33,164 bases of DNA from Planctomycetota bacterium (lineage in GTDB: Bacteria > Planctomycetota > SZUA-567): the NCBI GenBank assembly GCA_016936955.1, contig JAFGWW010000024.1, positions 1 to 33,164 of the forward strand. Reading direction: 5' to 3'. Below the pieces are notes generated by a model. It had not been told where the DNA came from. It did not search any database and saw nothing but the letters and a program-made list of their open reading frames with translations. The position numbers and the translations under genes are program-made. Shown here one piece after another: positions 1 to 11,744 of this stretch (the first letter of the stretch is position 1; each line of letters begins with the position of its first letter).

Positions 1-738
1 TCCGAGGGCGATGGGATTGACCGCCATGATGAGAAGCGCCTTGTTAGCGGCGCAGGTTTCGGCGAGTTTGGTAAAGTCTGCCACGCGCCCGAAAAAGTCG
101 GGGTATTGGACAATCACTGCCGCCGTTTCCTTATCAACCTTCGCGGCGAGGGCGGCGATATTACCGTCATTCTCGGGGCTGTAGTCGAGGCATTCCATCT
201 CAATAAGGGCGTTGCGGCTGTAGCTCTGGAGCACCTCGCGGTAATGCGGGTTGAGGGATTTGTCGTAAACGATCTTGCCGCACTTGGTCTGGAGGACGGC
301 CATGACGCAGGCTTCGTAAATCGCGGTGCCGCCGTCATAGAGGCTGGCGTTGCTCACATCCATCCCGGTAATGCGGGCGATTGCGGTCTGGTATTCGAAA
401 ATCGCCTGCAGCATGCCCTGGCTGATCTCGGCCTGATAGGGGGTGTAGGCGGTATAGAATTCAGAACGGGCAACCATCTCGATCGCCGCGCTTGGGATGT
501 GGTGGTTATACGCTCCGCCGCCGATAAAATAACTACCGCTGCGGACGGGATAAAGGTTGAGCGCCTCAAGGTCGCGCATGTGCTCAAGCAGTTCCATCTC
601 GGAGAGAGCCTTGGGCAGGTTTATTTTCGGATCGCGGATACTCTCGGGGATATCGGCAAAAAGCTCGGCCGCTGAAGCAACCCCGATTTTGGAAAGCATC
701 TCGCTCGTGTCTTTTTCTGTGTGCGGAATATATGACAT
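1..738 (-). CDS. gcvPA: Glycine dehydrogenase (decarboxylating) subunit 1, partial (3' end outside window)
   Basis: This is the N-terminal half (246 codons) of the first subunit of the split P-protein of the glycine cleavage system, the PLP enzyme that decarboxylates glycine and passes the aminomethyl group to lipoyl-GcvH. It is absent from the ORF track because it runs off the left edge, but the frame is open from the ATG at 738. The translation begins MSYIPHTEKDTSEML and contains the family blocks GSYFIGGGAYNHHIP, EFYTAYTPYQAEISQG and SNASLYDGGTA. In split systems subunit 2 carries the PLP lysine; it would be expected just beyond coordinate 1. gcvH lies immediately upstream, so the two genes form a gcvH-gcvPA unit, although an intrinsic hairpin sits between them. 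The Shine-Dalgarno (SD) sequence before the ATG is weak (GGGAAAAGAAG). Identification is secure. Confidence 0.95.
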   Translation of the reverse strand, partial: MSYIPHTEKDTSEMLSKIGVASAAELFADIPESIRDPKINLPKALSEMELLEHMRDLEALNLYPVRSGSYFIGGGAYNHHIPSAAIEMVARSEFYTAYTPYQAEISQGMLQAIFEYQTAIARITGMDVSNASLYDGGTAIYEACVMAVLQTKCGKIVYDKSLNPHYREVLQSYSRNALIEMECLDYSPENDGNIAALAAKVDKETAAVIVQYPDFFGRVADFTKLAETCAANKALLIMAVNPIALG

Positions 739-760
739 CTTCTTTTCCCATTAAATTAAA

Positions 761-790
761 AAGGCAATCCCCGTTTTTCAGGATTGCCTT
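761..790 (-). terminator. Perfect 10-bp stem hairpin with U-tract between gcvH and gcvPA
   Basis: AAGGCAATCC and GGATTGCCTT form a perfect 10-bp stem around a 10-nt loop. On the minus strand the stem is followed by TTTTTAATTT, as in an intrinsic terminator. It lies 24 nt after the gcvH stop and about 22 nt before the gcvPA start. It would therefore reduce read-through into gcvPA, or protect the gcvH 3' end, so that more GcvH than P-protein is made. That role is inference. Confidence 0.7.
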
Positions 791-814
791 ATTTTCGTCA
801 ACTTTCGCTTTGCG

Positions 815-1213
815 TCAACTATTGTCGGCTAATTCTTCCAGATAAGATTCATATTCTTCGCTGTCCATGAGGTAATCGAGCTCGGAGGGGTCTTTCATCT
901 CGATCTTGAAGATCCAGCCCGAGTCGTAGGGGTCGTGGTTGACGTTCTCGGGGGATTCTTCGAGATCGCCGTTGACCTCGACGATCGTGCCGGTTACGGG
1001 GGCGTAAACCGGGCTCGCGGCCTTGACCGATTCGATGTTGGCCGCTTCGTCGCCGCCGTTGAATTCGGCGTCTTCTTCAGGGAGTTCAATAAAGGTTATA
1101 TCACCAAGCTCTGACTGGGCGTGGTCGGTAATACCGACGATGGCGATCTCCTCTTCAACCATGACCCATTCATGATCTTTCGTATAACGCAGATTGGCTT
1201 GAACTGATGACAT
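815..1213 (-). CDS. gcvH: Glycine cleavage system H protein
   Basis: GcvH is the lipoyl carrier protein that shuttles the aminomethyl group between the P, T and L proteins. The ORF track starts at 1249, but the ATG at 1213 has a strong AGGAGG 7-8 nt upstream and gives the standard start MSSVQANLRYTKDHEW, so 1213 is preferred (132 aa, normal length). The lipoylation motif GDEAANIESVKAASPVYAPV is present, with Lys64 as the lipoyl acceptor. The C-terminal half has the expected NHDPYDSGWIFKIE block. A good sigma70-type promoter lies about 70-100 nt upstream and gcvPA follows. No gcvT is visible on the upstream side, where an unrelated lipoprotein gene lies. Confidence 0.96.
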   Translation of the reverse strand: MSSVQANLRYTKDHEWVMVEEEIAIVGITDHAQSELGDITFIELPEEDAEFNGGDEAANIESVKAASPVYAPVTGTIVEVNGDLEESPENVNHDPYDSGWIFKIEMKDPSELDYLMDSEEYESYLEELADNS

Positions 1214-1285
1214 AAACCGATTCCTCCTGATAAATCCCCGTGGAAACAACGGAGACCGGACAAGTTGTTGTAAAGCTTATGATGT

Positions 1286-1315
1286 GATATACCGTTAAAT
1301 ACAGGGTCTTGTCAA
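1286..1315 (-). promoter_or_regulatory. Predicted sigma70-type promoter for gcvH
   Basis: Read on the minus strand, TTGACA (1315-1310) and TATATC (1291-1286) are separated by 18 bp. They stand about 70 nt upstream of the gcvH start, in the only gap before it. The -35 hexamer is a perfect consensus match. I looked for a glycine riboswitch between this promoter and gcvH and found none; the leader is too short. Confidence 0.6.
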
Positions 1316-1347
1316 TAAGAGGATTCAAAAAAACTATTATTTTTTTA

Positions 1348-2154
1348 TTATTCCGAAACGCCTACGTCGGCGGAAATAATTATCGCCATATTTTTACGCT
1401 TTTTCCCGTCCATGTAGCCGAGAAAAGATCTGGAGAAATTATCTGACGATTCCTCGTTTCCGGCAATTATATAGGGCACTCCCGGCCGCAGGTTGAGAGA
1501 GGTGCGAAGCTCGTTTACCTCGATGCGCCCGCGCCTCTCGGCCCTGTTGAAATATGGCAGAAGCTCGACCGAAACGTTATTGCTGTTGGCTGAATTAACC
1601 CGCACGTTCATCCCGGTTCCCGTAACCCGCTCCTCAATGGTACTCACCAGAACCGACCCGCGCCACACCGGCACCACCACCGCCCAGTATATCCTCTTCT
1701 CCTCCACCGCCTGCATGCTCGCACTGCTTCCCGGCATGAGGACCATGAACTGTTTTGTCGTTTTGGAATGGGTATAGCTTTTTGATGAACGCTTGAAGCC
1801 GTTGAAGAATCCGTCCTTCAGGGCAAAAACCTCGCTCCCGTTGCGGCCGCCAAGATGTCCCGTCTTTACCGAGATATTATTATCCTTATAACCCACGGCA
1901 AACCGGGTCAGGTCAACCTGCCCCTCCTCCGCTTCGATACGCGTGATGTTTATCCGCACATTCCCCTTCGGCACAGGCGCGCTCTTGAGCCGCTCCAGCT
2001 CGCGCATGGTGGCGTCAATCGAATCCTCTTCGCCGGTCCCGCCTTTTGAAAATCCAACATAGCCCCCGGTCTCGTAATCATCATCGCAGCCGCAGAAAAG
2101 GCACGCCTGCAAAACCAGCATCACGCAAAGTAAAACAGAGCCCGCCTTTTTCAT
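1348..2154 (-). CDS. Putative lipoprotein of unknown function
   Basis: 268 aa. The N-terminus is a lipoprotein signal: MKK, a hydrophobic stretch, then LFCGC with Cys23 as the likely lipidated residue, followed by three Asp. Asp at +2 would favour inner-membrane retention by the E. coli rule. A low-complexity Gly/Glu stretch follows, then a mostly beta-rich domain. Its last third (ELRTSLNLRPGVPYIIAGNE ... NMAIIISADV) resembles the beta-strand pattern at the end of secretin cores, but there is no secretin signature and no homology is claimed. A strong GAGGAGA precedes the ATG at 2154. The DUF3592-like gene is upstream on the same strand (51 nt), so they may be co-transcribed. I do not recognise a family. 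Confidence 0.75.
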   Translation of the reverse strand: MKKAGSVLLCVMLVLQACLFCGCDDDYETGGYVGFSKGGTGEEDSIDATMRELERLKSAPVPKGNVRINITRIEAEEGQVDLTRFAVGYKDNNISVKTGHLGGRNGSEVFALKDGFFNGFKRSSKSYTHSKTTKQFMVLMPGSSASMQAVEEKRIYWAVVVPVWRGSVLVSTIEERVTGTGMNVRVNSANSNNVSVELLPYFNRAERRGRIEVNELRTSLNLRPGVPYIIAGNEESSDNFSRSFLGYMDGKKRKNMAIIISADVGVSE

Positions 2155-2205
2155 CTTTCTCTCCTCATTAACTTTCGCGTTCGCGTATTCTCTGGTACGT
2201 GTGTC

Positions 2206-2652
2206 TTACCTCTTTTTCTTGCCCGTCTTTTCGTTTACGTGCTTTATAAACATGAAGGTAAAGCATCCGAAAAGTACTGACATTATACAGAATAATACGA
2301 CCCAGAAGACTGTTCCCGTTCCCACAATTCTCGAATCGTAAATATCTCCGCCGATATATTCGACCGTGATGTTCTGGCCCCTGCTGTACTGGCCAATATC
2401 ATTATCACTTACGATTATCGAGCCAGCAACACGCTTGCCGGAGTTTTCGTTTTTGAATCCATACCAGACCGTATAGCTGACCAGACGCCCGTATTTATCG
2501 TGGTTTTCCGTAATCTTGTCGATTTTTGTCTCGTCCGTTTTTCCACCGGTCTTGTACCTGATTTCCTGACACGACTGGAAACCTGAGATACAAAACAGAA
2601 TGAAAATAAAGATCACCCCCTTGAAACTATCCATCCCGGAATTTTCAGCCAT
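2206..2652 (-). CDS. Two-TM DUF3592-like membrane protein
   Basis: The track ORF starts at 2733. The Met at 2652 (MAENSGMDSFKG) has GGGAAGG upstream and removes an implausible extension, so 148 aa is preferred. It shows a hydrophobic helix near residues 12-27 (VIFIFILFCISGFQSC), a soluble beta-rich segment, and a second helix (VFWVVLFCIMSVLFGCFTFMFI) before a Lys-rich tail. The segment GQNITVEYIGGDIYDSRIVG matches the pattern of DUF3592 proteins (short TM-beta domain-TM proteins with a G..V.V.Y motif before the second helix). Function is unknown. The protein probably sits in the inner membrane with the central domain outside the cytoplasm. Confidence 0.7.
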   Translation of the reverse strand: MAENSGMDSFKGVIFIFILFCISGFQSCQEIRYKTGGKTDETKIDKITENHDKYGRLVSYTVWYGFKNENSGKRVAGSIIVSDNDIGQYSRGQNITVEYIGGDIYDSRIVGTGTVFWVVLFCIMSVLFGCFTFMFIKHVNEKTGKKKR

Positions 2653-2731
2653 CCCGCCTTCCCTTTGATATGAAATATGAAAATGAATCCTGCCTGCAGA
2701 TATTATAAATATTAACCACGTCCCCTTCGAC

Positions 2732-2764
2732 AAAAAAAAGCCCCCCGCATCTGCGAAGGGCTTT
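2732..2764 (-). terminator. Intrinsic terminator downstream of gyrA
   Basis: On the minus strand, AAAGCCC-TT-CGC ... GCG-GG-GGGCTTT folds into an interrupted GC-rich stem followed by a run of T. It lies 28-60 nt after the gyrA stop and closes the gyrase end of the dnaA-gyrA cluster. Confidence 0.75.
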
Positions 2765-2791
2765 GTGATTCATCTGTAACGCCGGGGGCTT

Positions 2792-5362
<2,571 letters not shown>

Positions 5363-5428
5363 TTACTGATCAACTCCTCTATTATTGCCGCGGCCTTTAT
5401 TCCCCGCCGTGCGGCTGAAGCTTTTTTA

Positions 5429-7921
<2,493 letters not shown>

Positions 7922-8024
7922 TTATTTCTCCTAACGGAATTCAAAACCACCGGAAATAATCAGAATCCCTCTGTGCCTGTGCCCGATTGTTTTTATAAGG
8001 CAGAACGATAAACGCGGATTGTGG

Positions 8025-8498
8025 TTATTCCCTTGTCCCCAGTTTAAATTTAATGTCTCTCAAAGGCGTCTTGCCAAGTTCCTTGTTCATGCTCTGTATA
8101 AGCTCGGCCTTGAAAAAATTCTCAAGCTCATGCTTGAGGGCGTTGCTGAAAACTTCTATGGTCAGAATCCCCTTGGCGAAGGATACCGGCATGGTGTTTT
8201 CCGATATTTCAGGACCTACGGTATTATACCAAATTTCCGAAAAATGTTGATGCTTTTTAACCCAATTCATCCCCGATTTTTTCAGGAATTTTTTGACTGA
8301 TTCGGCAAACTTTTCAGGGTCTGGAAGGACGTTTCTGGTGACCCTGCTGAAATTGCTGTCCTTGCCAACCAGGGAAGAGCGCACCCTGGCGGCTTCTTTC
8401 TCTTTTCTCTCGACTACGGTTCTTTTACGCCAGACTTCGAGAGCCTCGAATTCCTCGTCGCTCATCCCTTCCGGATTGTTGCGCGGGAGGCCGGTCAT
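8025..8498 (-). CDS. dciA: DciA/DUF721 family protein, replicative helicase loader
   Basis: 157 aa. DciA is the ancestral protein that helps load DnaB helicase in bacteria lacking DnaC/DnaI. The DUF721 domain occupies about residues 60-155, with the W..TVGPEISENTMPVSFAKGILTIEV..NALKHELENF block and the end MNKELGKTPLRDIKFKLG. The N-terminal 50 residues are charged and probably flexible. The ATG lies 2 nt after the dnaN stop (TAAtcATG), so translation is likely coupled. It sits where many bacteria have recF followed by DUF721; here recF is missing. Family assignment rests on the motif pattern. Confidence 0.85.
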   Translation of the reverse strand: MTGLPRNNPEGMSDEEFEALEVWRKRTVVERKEKEAARVRSSLVGKDSNFSRVTRNVLPDPEKFAESVKKFLKKSGMNWVKKHQHFSEIWYNTVGPEISENTMPVSFAKGILTIEVFSNALKHELENFFKAELIQSMNKELGKTPLRDIKFKLGTRE

Positions 8499-8500
8499 GA

Positions 8501-9595
8501 TTAACCGCGCGGCCTGATCGGCATTATTATATGGGTGAAATCCCCGATATCTAGCCGGGCCGGGCTCTCCGAATCGCGGAAACGAATGGTGATCTTTTCG
8601 TCAGAAACGGTCTTGAGTACATCGAGAAGGTATACAAAGTTGAAGCTTACGCTTATCCCCTCTCCGTCCACCTCGGCCGGGATCTCGGTGCGACCGTCGC
8701 CGCTCTCGCTTCCGGATGAATTGATAACAAGCTTGTCCGCCTCGGCGGAGATGCAGACAGAACGGGTCTCCTCGTTTGTGACCTGACCGCTCAGGCGCAG
8801 GGTCTTGATAAGAAGTTCGCGGTTTACGCTGACGCTCTTCTCAAGATCTTTCGGAATTACGTCTTTATATCTCGGGAATTGTCCATCAACCAGGCGCGCC
8901 ATCATTGTGGCCGAGCTGGTCTGGGCAATAAGTTCATGGGCGGTAAGGAATATTTTTACCGTCTCCTCATTGTCTGCAAGACGGGCAAGACTGTTCATAC
9001 CCTTGGTGATGACAATCGCTTCCACATTCTTTCCGCCGGTCCTGCTCTCTTTCTTCACCAAAGAGAGGCGGTGGGTGTCGGAAGAGACAAATTCCACGGC
9101 TTTCTTTTCAATATGAAGAAGAATACCGTTGAGGGCGTAGCGCGTGTCGCCTTTGGCGGTGGAGAACATGGTCTTGCTTACAGCGTCGACTATTGCCGCG
9201 CCTGACATCTCAATCACCCCTTCAGTCGGCATATCGCTGATCGCGGGGAAATCATCGCTGCTCTGGCCCACAAGATGGAACTTGCCGTTCTCGCTGGTTA
9301 TTTCCGCCTTATCGTTTTCAATATTGAAATTGATGGTATTAGCCCAGTCGTCACGGACAAGACCGTTGAGCCTTGAACCGGGCAGCAGAACCGTATCCGG
9401 ATCCTGCAGGCCGTCAACCTCCATCTCATAACGCATCCCGATCTCAAGGTCGGTAGCGGAAAGAGTAATGGTGCCGTTGTCGTTGCCCTTGATCTGGATA
9501 TTCTGCAGAACCGGCTTCGCACTTCTGCTTGGCACAACATCCATCAGCAAACCAAGAACTTCACACAATTTAGATCTTGAGCAGGAAAAACGCAT
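8501..9595 (-). CDS. dnaN: DNA polymerase III beta subunit (sliding clamp)
   Basis: 364 aa, the usual length. It forms the ring-shaped dimer that tethers polymerase III and clamp-binding factors to DNA. Three clamp domains can be traced: MRFSCSRSKLCEVLGLLMDV with the SAKPVLQNI block, the middle domain with DTRYALNGILLHIE and SSDTHRLSLVKKE, and the C-terminal domain ending FTHIIMPIRPRG, where most clamps have VIMPMRL. The SD GGGGAGA lies 9 nt before the ATG. An AT-rich 306-bp gap separates it from dnaA; dciA follows with a 2-nt gap. Confidence 0.97.
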   Translation of the reverse strand: MRFSCSRSKLCEVLGLLMDVVPSRSAKPVLQNIQIKGNDNGTITLSATDLEIGMRYEMEVDGLQDPDTVLLPGSRLNGLVRDDWANTINFNIENDKAEITSENGKFHLVGQSSDDFPAISDMPTEGVIEMSGAAIVDAVSKTMFSTAKGDTRYALNGILLHIEKKAVEFVSSDTHRLSLVKKESRTGGKNVEAIVITKGMNSLARLADNEETVKIFLTAHELIAQTSSATMMARLVDGQFPRYKDVIPKDLEKSVSVNRELLIKTLRLSGQVTNEETRSVCISAEADKLVINSSGSESGDGRTEIPAEVDGEGISVSFNFVYLLDVLKTVSDEKITIRFRDSESPARLDIGDFTHIIMPIRPRG

Positions 9596-9632
9596 CTGGT
9601 CAACTCTCCCCGTCTATTAGATAATTAATTAG

Positions 9633-9649
9633 GTAATAATACTACTAAT
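9633..9649 (-). promoter_or_regulatory. DnaA-trio-like triplet run
   Basis: On the minus strand the sequence is TTAGTAGTATTATTAC, i.e. TAG-TAG-TAT-TAT-TAC. DnaA-trios are tandem triplets (5'-TAG/TAA type) from which DnaA filaments grow on single-stranded DNA at bacterial origins. The position in an AT-rich gap beside dnaA fits, but no DnaA box flanks it directly, so this is a candidate only. Confidence 0.35.
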
Positions 9650-9814
9650 ATGATACCAACAATTGTTAATCTGACTGGTTATATTAATATAAATCATTTC
9701 ATAATAAAGATTTATATATTTATGGTGCTTGCTGTAAAGGTGCTTGTATATTATCGGAACCATGTTGATTAGGGGTTGATATGGTTCTTGCGCTTATCAT
9801 CTCCCTGATCAATT

Positions 9815-9898
9815 GTGTTGAAAACATACCCAATATTCAACACTATAATAACATCATAACTTCAGCTTACAGACATTGAATTCAACAGGAATTCAACA
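9815..9898. repeat. Clustered TTCAACA motifs: inverted pair plus 11-bp-spaced direct repeat
   Basis: GTGTTGAA (9815) faces TTCAACAC (9836) as a perfect 8-bp inverted repeat with a 13-bp centre, and AATTCAACA occurs at 9879 and 9890, one helical turn apart. All four copies share TTCAACA and sit just past the dnaA stop codon. Phasing and inversion suggest a protein-binding array. The binder is unknown. Confidence 0.5.
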
Positions 9899-9901
9899 AC
9901 C

Positions 9902-11188
9902 CTATTTATTTACCGTCTTTCTGAAATCAGCAACCAGCGCGCGCAGGGTTGAATCATTCTTCATCTGTTCGCGAACCTTCTCTGCTCCATGCTTTACCGT
10001 GCTGTGGTCCCTGCCGCCGAAATGCCTGCCGATTTCTTCGAGGCTGGCGGAGGTCATGGTCTGGGCAAGGAACATCGCAACCTGTCGAGGAAAGGCGATC
10101 GAGCGCATGCGGGTTTTGCTTACCATATCTTCATGGGAGATTGAAAAATGGGCGCAGATAAACTTCTCGACCTGTTCGAGGGTAATTGTGCTCGACGGCC
10201 TTCTCGAAGAGGTTTTGAGCAGTTTCTGAACCAGGCTTATATCAATATTTTCATTAAGAAGAACAGCCCTGCTCCGGAGTGAATTCAGAAGCCCTTCAAG
10301 TTCACGGACCGGGCCGAATGTATTATTGGCGATAAATTCAATCGCATTTTCCGGAACCTCAAAGCCTGCCTGCTCTGATTTCGATTTTATAATGCTTTTG
10401 CGCATATTGGCGCTCGGGTTATCCATCTCCACCACCAGACCCCACTGCAACCTGCTTGCAAGCTCATTTGAGAGGAAAGGAATGGACGAGGGTTCGAGCA
10501 GGGAGGAGAAGACAAGCTGGGCGTTTTTATTATGAAGCTGGTTGAATATATTGATAAATTCCATCTGGCAGCTTTTATGCTCGGCAAAATGATGGAAATC
10601 GTCAATTATAAGGATATCGCTGGAGAGGATGGTGTCTCTGAATTTTGCAAGGTTATTGCACTCTACCGCGCGCATGAAATTGTGGAGATAATACTTTGCT
10701 GAGAGGAAGAGGATATTTTTATCAGGCGAGGTTTCCTGAATTTTATTGGCAATAGCATTAAGAATGTGGGTTTTTCCTATCCCGATCCCCGCATGTATAA
10801 AGAGGGGGTTATAAGTGCCGGGATTGACCGAAACCTCTTTTGCTGCGGCGATTGCAAGCTTGTTTGACCCGCCCACATAAAGGTTATCAAAATGAAGGGC
10901 CGAGTTCGGCTCCTGGCTTTTGAGAGAATAAGTGGAAAAGAGATCTATTTTTACAAAAGGCTTTTTCTCGGAATTGTGGTGTACAGCTTCCTGGAGAAGA
11001 TTCTTGATATCTTCCGTAAAGAGGTCATTGAGGCTAGAATCGAGCAAAGAGAAGGTAATACTCTCGTCGTTGTGGCTGACTACTGAAAGACGGTTGAGCC
11101 AGGGGGAGAGGGGCTTGAATCTGGAAGATTCCGAGACCACAGATTTGAGTTTCAGAGAAACACCGGCATCGGGAAGATTTGATGACAA
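9902..11188 (-). CDS. dnaA: Chromosomal replication initiator protein DnaA (TTG start)
   Basis: 428 aa from the preferred TTG at 11188. DnaA is the AAA+ initiator that melts oriC. The track ORF starts at 11281, but AGGAGG lies 5 nt before an in-frame TTG at 11188 and the upstream extension (MFLLFFSGKRLG...) has no support, so the shorter start is chosen. Visible features are a divergent, shortened domain I (around SRFKPLSPWLNRL), Walker A GIGIGKTH (about residues 134-141), Walker B LIIDD (about 193-197), the sensor region with VRELEG, and the domain IV signature GRHFGGRDHSTVKHG (about 388-402), which contacts DnaA boxes. A consensus-like promoter and two DnaA-box-like sites lie upstream, consistent with autoregulation. 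Confidence 0.96.
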   Translation of the reverse strand: MSSNLPDAGVSLKLKSVVSESSRFKPLSPWLNRLSVVSHNDESITFSLLDSSLNDLFTEDIKNLLQEAVHHNSEKKPFVKIDLFSTYSLKSQEPNSALHFDNLYVGGSNKLAIAAAKEVSVNPGTYNPLFIHAGIGIGKTHILNAIANKIQETSPDKNILFLSAKYYLHNFMRAVECNNLAKFRDTILSSDILIIDDFHHFAEHKSCQMEFINIFNQLHNKNAQLVFSSLLEPSSIPFLSNELASRLQWGLVVEMDNPSANMRKSIIKSKSEQAGFEVPENAIEFIANNTFGPVRELEGLLNSLRSRAVLLNENIDISLVQKLLKTSSRRPSSTITLEQVEKFICAHFSISHEDMVSKTRMRSIAFPRQVAMFLAQTMTSASLEEIGRHFGGRDHSTVKHGAEKVREQMKNDSTLRALVADFRKTVNK

Positions 11189-11193
11189 ACCAA

Positions 11194-11199
11194 CCTCCT
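11194..11199 (-). promoter_or_regulatory. Strong ribosome binding site that fixes the dnaA TTG start
   Basis: AGGAGG on the minus strand, 5 nt upstream of TTG (11188-11186), following an AT-rich leader (AATATATATA). No comparable SD stands before the ATG at 11281. Confidence 0.75.
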
Positions 11200-11324
11200 T
11201 ATATATATTAACCGGCAATGTTAAAACCGGGAAATAATCTTCAATACCCAGCCGCTTCCCGCTGAAAAAAAGTAGGAACAAAAAACAGATTGATTATAAA
11301 TCGTTCCCGGGAAACAAAAGGGTG

Positions 11325-11344
11325 GTATCCACAGTTTATCCGCA
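11325..11344 (+). promoter_or_regulatory. Two DnaA-box-like sites one helical turn apart
   Basis: GTATCCACA (11325-11333) and TTATCCGCA (11336-11344) each differ by one base from TTATCCACA. Their starts are 11 bp apart on the same strand. They lie just downstream of the predicted dnaA promoter, where DnaA binding could repress its own gene. Confidence 0.6.
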
Positions 11345-11362
11345 ATCAACTATAATCGAAAA

Positions 11363-11390
11363 ATTCTATTAATATAGGCATATAAGTCAA
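11363..11390 (-). promoter_or_regulatory. Predicted dnaA promoter
   Basis: On the minus strand TTGACT (11390-11385) and TAGAAT (11368-11363) are separated by 16 bp; each differs by one base from the sigma70 consensus. The dnaA TTG start is about 175 nt downstream, giving a long leader that contains the two DnaA-box-like sites. Confidence 0.6.
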
Positions 11391-11417
11391 AAGAAAAAAG
11401 TTTTAATAAAAAATAAA

Positions 11418-11433
11418 TGTTTCACGTGAAACA
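11418..11433. promoter_or_regulatory. parS centromere site 1
   Basis: TGTTTCACGTGAAACA is an exact match to the 16-bp palindromic ParB-binding parS consensus; the flanking A/T extends the palindrome to 18 bp. parS sites nucleate ParB for chromosome segregation and usually cluster near oriC. parA and parB themselves are not in the window. Confidence 0.95.
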
Positions 11434-11566
11434 TATGCCTGCCCCGTAAATACCACCAATCCCATATGAGTATTGGTTCCTCTAGGAGATATATATTCCA
11501 TGGGGGCGGTATCCGGATAATGCCTGTTTCCCGCAAAGTATGCTTTCCCGGAAATAGCTACCTCAA

Positions 11567-11582
11567 TGTTTCACGTGAAACA
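11567..11582. promoter_or_regulatory. parS centromere site 2
   Basis: A second exact TGTTTCACGTGAAACA, 149 bp from the first, with the same outer A/T extension. Two perfect copies in one intergenic gap make chance occurrence very unlikely and support an origin-proximal partition locus. Confidence 0.95.
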
Positions 11583-11726
11583 TTAAATCAGAAAAAAATA
11601 TAAAAGTTGGTTATGTTCTGGTTTATGGTGGCGTAGAAAGAGGTAATAACCTGATCTTTTTTACCATTAAATCTTTTTATTATTGAAATAATGGATTTAT
11701 AAGTTAAATACTGTAATTTCCACAAG

Positions 11727-11735
11727 TTATACACA
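11727..11735 (+). promoter_or_regulatory. DnaA box TTATACACA beside the secretin start
   Basis: An exact match to TTATNCACA. A weaker neighbour, ATTTCCACA (11716, two mismatches), lies just upstream. The site ends about 10 nt before the secretin ORF start, so DnaA bound here could also affect that gene. Confidence 0.55.
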
Positions 11736-11744
11736 TGTTGATAG

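Larger units (their letters stand above)
9596..9901. other. AT-rich dnaA-dnaN intergenic region with phased repeats; candidate unwinding element
   Basis: No gene is seen in this 306-bp gap. It is strongly AT-rich in the middle. Beside dnaA it holds AATTCAACA twice, 11 bp apart (9879 and 9890), and an inverted pair GTGTTGAA/TTCAACAC (9815-9822 and 9836-9843). It also holds the palindrome AACAATTGTT (9658-9667). Near dnaN the minus strand reads TTAGTAGTATTATTAC (9633-9649), a run of TAG/TAT triplets like a DnaA-trio. The dnaN SD lies at the left edge. I found no canonical DnaA box here. Calling it the duplex-unwinding part of oriC is inference from position and composition. Confidence 0.45.
11189..11744. 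other. Candidate oriC: dnaA/secretin divergent intergenic region
   Basis: This 556-bp AT-rich gap carries no gene. It contains the dnaA leader and promoter, two near-consensus DnaA boxes 11 bp apart (11325, 11336), a third box TTATACACA (11727), the palindrome TTCCCGGGAA (11304-11313), two perfect parS sites (11418 and 11567) and A/T tracts (11391-11417, 11584-11600). Divergent placement beside dnaA with parS is typical of an origin-proximal region. The exact unwinding site cannot be set from sequence alone; the dnaA-dnaN gap is a second candidate. Confidence 0.7.

Noticed and set aside
1214-1347. Glycine riboswitch upstream of gcvH
   Set aside because: The leader between the promoter and gcvH is too short, and no aptamer-like paired core was found.
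9596-9901. Canonical DnaA boxes in the dnaA-dnaN gap
   Set aside because: No TTATNCACA match with one or fewer mismatches was found on either strand, so only the unassigned repeats are reported.
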